Assembly: GCF_019649055.1 (NCBI RefSeq)
Contig: NW_026570257.1
Location: 868,001-932,000, forward strand
DNA from: Paramacrobiotus metropolitanus
Taxonomy: Eukaryota; Tardigrada; Eutardigrada; Parachela; Macrobiotidae
DNA: 64,000 nucleotides
Reading direction: 5' to 3'
Below the pieces are notes generated by a model. The model did not search any database and had not been told where the DNA came from. It saw only the letters and a program-made list of their open reading frames with translations. The position numbers and the translations under genes are program-made. Positions 60,599-64,000 of the stretch are shown one piece after another. The first letter of the stretch is position 1; each line of letters opens with the position of its first letter.

Positions 60599-62697
60599 GA
60601 TTTTGAGTACAGTGTTTTTGTAAACAGACAAACATTAGCAGCTCTGATATCGGTTTTTGCAAGCACAGTAATATCGTATTACGCGTCTACTATGGAAATA
60701 CTGCATCAACCACGTACTATACAATACAACTGCGTATATTATTGAAAATACAAAATCCCGCAGTCTTTAATACGGTATGATTTACATATGCGATATGCGC
60801 GTAGTGCTATCTACGAGAGTAGTCTCGGAGCTTTCCGTTTTGTCATTGTTGCAAACACAAATTTGATTAGAACACAATTAAGAAAAAATAAAAACATCAT
60901 AAAAATCCAATTAATAGAGCTTTGGGTGCTTATTCTAAACAGATAATACCTAATGCGCATTTGGTATTCCAGGCAGTTTGTGTTAATGGAGATGCATAGT
61001 ATGTACTATGTACGCTGCATGTTCCGACAAACACCTGTAGTACCTGCTACTCGTTCTATACAGAGCAAACTTAATTCACGCCACCGATGGGGTCGACAAT
61101 GCTTTCCTTACTGCAATTAAAAAAAGGTCACAATCGAGATCATACTCGTAGTATAGATCGCTGGATGTCTCAAAATGGTCGATATAAAGCCAATTATTTC
61201 GCCAGCTCCAACACAAAAATAACGATGTCCTGATGCTACTCCTGAGCTTATAGCTTTACAATGTCCTCCTTCCTGTGATCGTACTCTAAAAATTATGGAC
61301 GAGACTGGATAGGAATCTGTCCGACAGCGCCTTCCCTTCGTTAGTTTCCGATTATTTCACACCAGATTTCTTACGTTGACGCACCTGATCTGGCGGAAGC
61401 TTGAATAAGATTAGAGCAATTGCATCCGCCAGCGTAGGAAATCCAACGCAAGCGCCGTGCGTACTTTAATTCAGCCGACACCACGGAAATAGCTTGAACA
61501 GATCTCACGGCCTCACGGCTTATGACCTCATGGCTGTATCAAGTTATTACCGCTACAGAAATCTCTCTAAAAATTTTGTATGATATTGTATCCGGAAACT
61601 GATACAATGGTACTGCACAGGACGATCGTTATTATTATTACAGCAAAGATTTATTATTATCATGCGACTACAGAACGCGGCAATAGTATAGCAGCCGATG
61701 CAATTGACCTATCCGAGTATGGCAGTTGAGAGTACAGCTGATTTAGTGCACACTGCACAGTTTTCCTTGTCATGTGCCTATTATATTTTTGTCTTATAGT
61801 ACGCTGTATCGGCAGTCGGCACTGCCTCTAACAAATAAATGCGAAGCAAATAAGAGTTCTGTCATATTTTGTGCAAGTGCACACTCAAGCACCAAAGCAT
61901 TAAATTTTCAGAGCGGCACGCGATGATACGATACAAATGATATGAGAAAAATAAAAGACAAGATTTTTCCCGGTTCTCCGTGCATGTGACTATGACTCAT
62001 ACTGAAAACTTTATGACAATTTCACTATAGAGGACATCCACGGATTGCTGACCTATCTCTCCTTCTTGATTCTAATTGCAGCCCCGTATCCACCTCACGT
62101 ATTACAGTGTAAGAAATGATAAAATCATTCTGTACATAAATCCTTAAAAATTAACGAGTTTTGTCCCTCGCGAATGATGACCGGGCATATCCATCGGAAA
62201 TGAACGGAAATTTTAGGGCATCCAGTACATTGCTATGCCGCCAATGGCTGTGTGTTTGTGGCGTGATACAAAGTACGTCATTTCTTTTCTTCGACTTCTC
62301 TTAAGAAATGCGAAGTTGTGGCGTGTTGTACCATGAATACTCGTACGGATTCATGACACCGGGAGTTCTAAAGGTTACAATGTTTTCGACTGACGGTTAG
62401 GCAGATGGGATGCGCTTTACAATTTCCTTTTCCATGTTAGTTGTCCACCGTTATACGGTTATACGTGGAATTTCTAAGCCTACTCGCTCATTTTGTTATC
62501 AGACTTTTAACTTTTTAAGAAACATTGAATAACATTGCGAGTGTTTTTAATCGTTGCATTTCTCTTGATCTTGGACAAACTGCTGAAGATTTGATGAATT
62601 GATGATACAGTATGTACTGCTTGTTCCCGGTAATGCGCAGGCTGTTCTAAGCTTATGTGGATGTCTGGTATTACCTTGTGGAACTGCATGTCTAAAC
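60599..62697. other. Intergenic between paralogous GPCRs
   Basis: Contains AATAAA at 60887-60892, a plausible signal for receptor 1. Otherwise AT-rich, with no gene seen. Confidence 0.5.
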
Positions 62698-63223
62698 ATG
62701 GAAATTAAGTACGCAGACATTTCTTCACCTGTCCGTTACATTTATTACAATACAACGCTGCTGTCAACGACGAAGAATGCTTCAGTACTGCGGTCTGCTT
62801 CCGTTTCTAATTTTGTCTCAACGGCAACGCTCACCGGTATGACAGCGGTGACGCTCTTATTAAACATCGGGGTACTCCTTGCTCTTCTTCTAGAAAAACA
62901 CCTCCGAACGCCATTCAATGTCTACGTTATCGTACTTTGCATAAGCAACATTCTGTACGTCGGTTTTAATAATGTACTAATGATCGTTGCGCCATACGGT
63001 AATTGGTGGTTAGGCGATCCGGTGTGTACGTTGCTAGTTTATTGTCGAAATGTTATTGTCGCCATAACGCTCTATAGTCACTTACTGATTAGCACCAATC
63101 GCGCCTGGTCTCTGTTTTTGCCCATATCCTACAAGGCGCGCCATACAGCGACGGTGGCATGGATTCTTTGCCTCGGAATGGTGGTTTATGTCCACTTATG
63201 CCAACTACCTGGAGTTGTTCTCG
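62698..63223 (+). CDS. Orphan class A-like GPCR, receptor 2, first coding exon
   Basis: From ATG 62698 (MEIKYADISS) to a GTGAGG donor after 63223, phase 1 as in receptor 1; 175 codons covering the N-terminus to TM4. It parallels receptor 1 closely: EKHLRTPFNVYVIVLC, NWWLGDPVCTL, STNRAWSLFLPISY, MVVYVHLCQLPG. In-frame ATGs upstream (from 62602) are possible, but the chosen one gives an N-terminus of similar length to receptor 1. No matching second exon (ECL2 to TM7) is found up to 64000. It may lie beyond the window, or the gene may be interrupted, since a LINE tail begins at about 63819. Confidence 0.78.
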
Positions 63224-63818
63224 GTGAGGAACAGTGTTGATGTAAAAAAGTAGGATCAACATGTACTTCTAGAAACTGTGCCTTTTAAACCGTTTTCTAA
63301 TGCATGCTTCTACAGTCACGATCAGCTGGTACGGACACATTATGGATTGATAATTTTTCATTAATATCATGTACAAGCTTGTATAAAACAATAATTATCA
63401 TGTAATCGATTTTTGAGGTATTGTCATGCGAACAACGCGAAGAAGACCGAGTCTCTGATGTCCGGTGCGCGAACCTGTATTGCGAAAATGTTCGGGAATG
63501 CGAAGAACGTCAAATTACGTAACAATTGTGATCTCGTATTCATTTTTGTGATTTTTACGTCCTTCTTTTACTGAACACTTCTGTATCTGATAATACAGGC
63601 TAATCCTGTATTTTACCATTTTTGTTTCGGGCACTTTTACAATATGAATTCGCGAAACGGACACCAGAGACAAGGTATTCTCGGTGGTGTTCACATTAGA
63701 AAACCGCTTTCGTAGCCATGAGGCCCATGACCCATGATCAGTTGGTACAAGCGATGTATGCTATGGATAATAAACTAACATCGAAATGATTTTCTAATAG
63801 CTTTTCCAAGAATCGTAA
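63224..63818. other. Intron or intergenic downstream of receptor 2 exon 1
   Basis: No recognisable exon 2. A ttctacag at about 63308-63315 would run into a stop within a dozen codons. Confidence 0.5.
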
Positions 63819-64000
63819 AGAGTCATCAGCAGAGAGTTCGCTCGCGCGCTAACGACGAGGGGTTTCCCTGCCAGAATGGAACCGAAGGGACTGGCCATAG
63901 TAGGCAGTAAAAGACCAGACGTTGTTACGCTTATCCCATGGGAGCGTGGTAAGCCACTAGCAATAGACGTGACGTGTGTGGACACTCTGGCAACTTCATA
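63819..64000 (+). pseudogene. LINE-like protein C-terminal tail, truncated by the window end
   Basis: An open frame after a TAA at 63816-63818 reads RGFPARMEPKGL, then KRPDVVTLIPWERGKPLAID and CVDTLATS, up to the last base. It is the same tail as at 22370-22693 but without that copy's frame change. No reverse transcriptase lies upstream, so it is a 5'-truncated insertion. Confidence 0.6.

Noticed and set aside
1-64000. tRNA, rRNA or CRISPR loci
   Set aside because: No complete tRNA cloverleaf, rRNA segment or spaced repeat array was recognised; the only tRNA-like sequence is the 19-nt primer site of the LTR element.

Overview
The window reads as nuclear DNA of a small-genome animal. It has spliced genes with GT-AG introns (58 bp up to a few kb), TATA boxes and AATAAA signals, secreted chitin-binding cuticle proteins of the ecdysozoan CPAP1 type, rhodopsin-family GPCRs, a metazoan TATDN2-like gene and animal retroelements. 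The two GPCRs at 59-63 kb (segments like EKHLRTPFNVY, NRAW, PISY, CQLP) resemble the lineage-expanded orphan receptors of tardigrades, so a tardigrade is my best guess. That is inference; a search of the GPCR and CPAP1 proteins against tardigrade proteomes would settle it.

Layout. At 1-254 (-) is the first exon of a GPCR that runs off the window. At 4.4-10.6 kb three near-identical CPAP1 genes sit in alternating orientation (-,+,-); the middle one is frameshifted. At 11.1-19.0 kb (-) is a six-exon TATDN2-like nuclease gene. One of its introns carries a 1,248-bp gag-only LTR retrotransposon, and another carries a fourth CPAP1 gene on the opposite strand. At 19.0-25.5 kb there is no convincing gene, only a minisatellite, a decayed LINE tail and a possible BED-like zinc finger. 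At 25.5-32.8 kb (-) is one six-exon gene for a disordered, probably nuclear protein of about 1,958 residues. From 32.8 to 51.7 kb lies a gene desert of almost 19 kb with only weak candidate exons. At 51.7-52.6 kb (-) is a divergent fifth CPAP1 gene. At 53.4-57.9 kb (+) is an apparently intact tyrosine-recombinase retrotransposon with three ORFs. At 59.2-60.6 kb and 62.7-63.2 kb (+) are two paralogous GPCRs, the second with only its first coding exon visible, followed by a LINE tail at the window end.

Themes. The CPAP1 genes should be secreted and bind cuticular chitin. Their first exons are almost identical while introns and second exons differ, which points to gene conversion. Several broken reading frames differ from intact relatives by a missing TG in a short TG run, so some lesions could be assembly errors. 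Multi-exon models were built by hand and supported by matching splice phases, not by transcripts.
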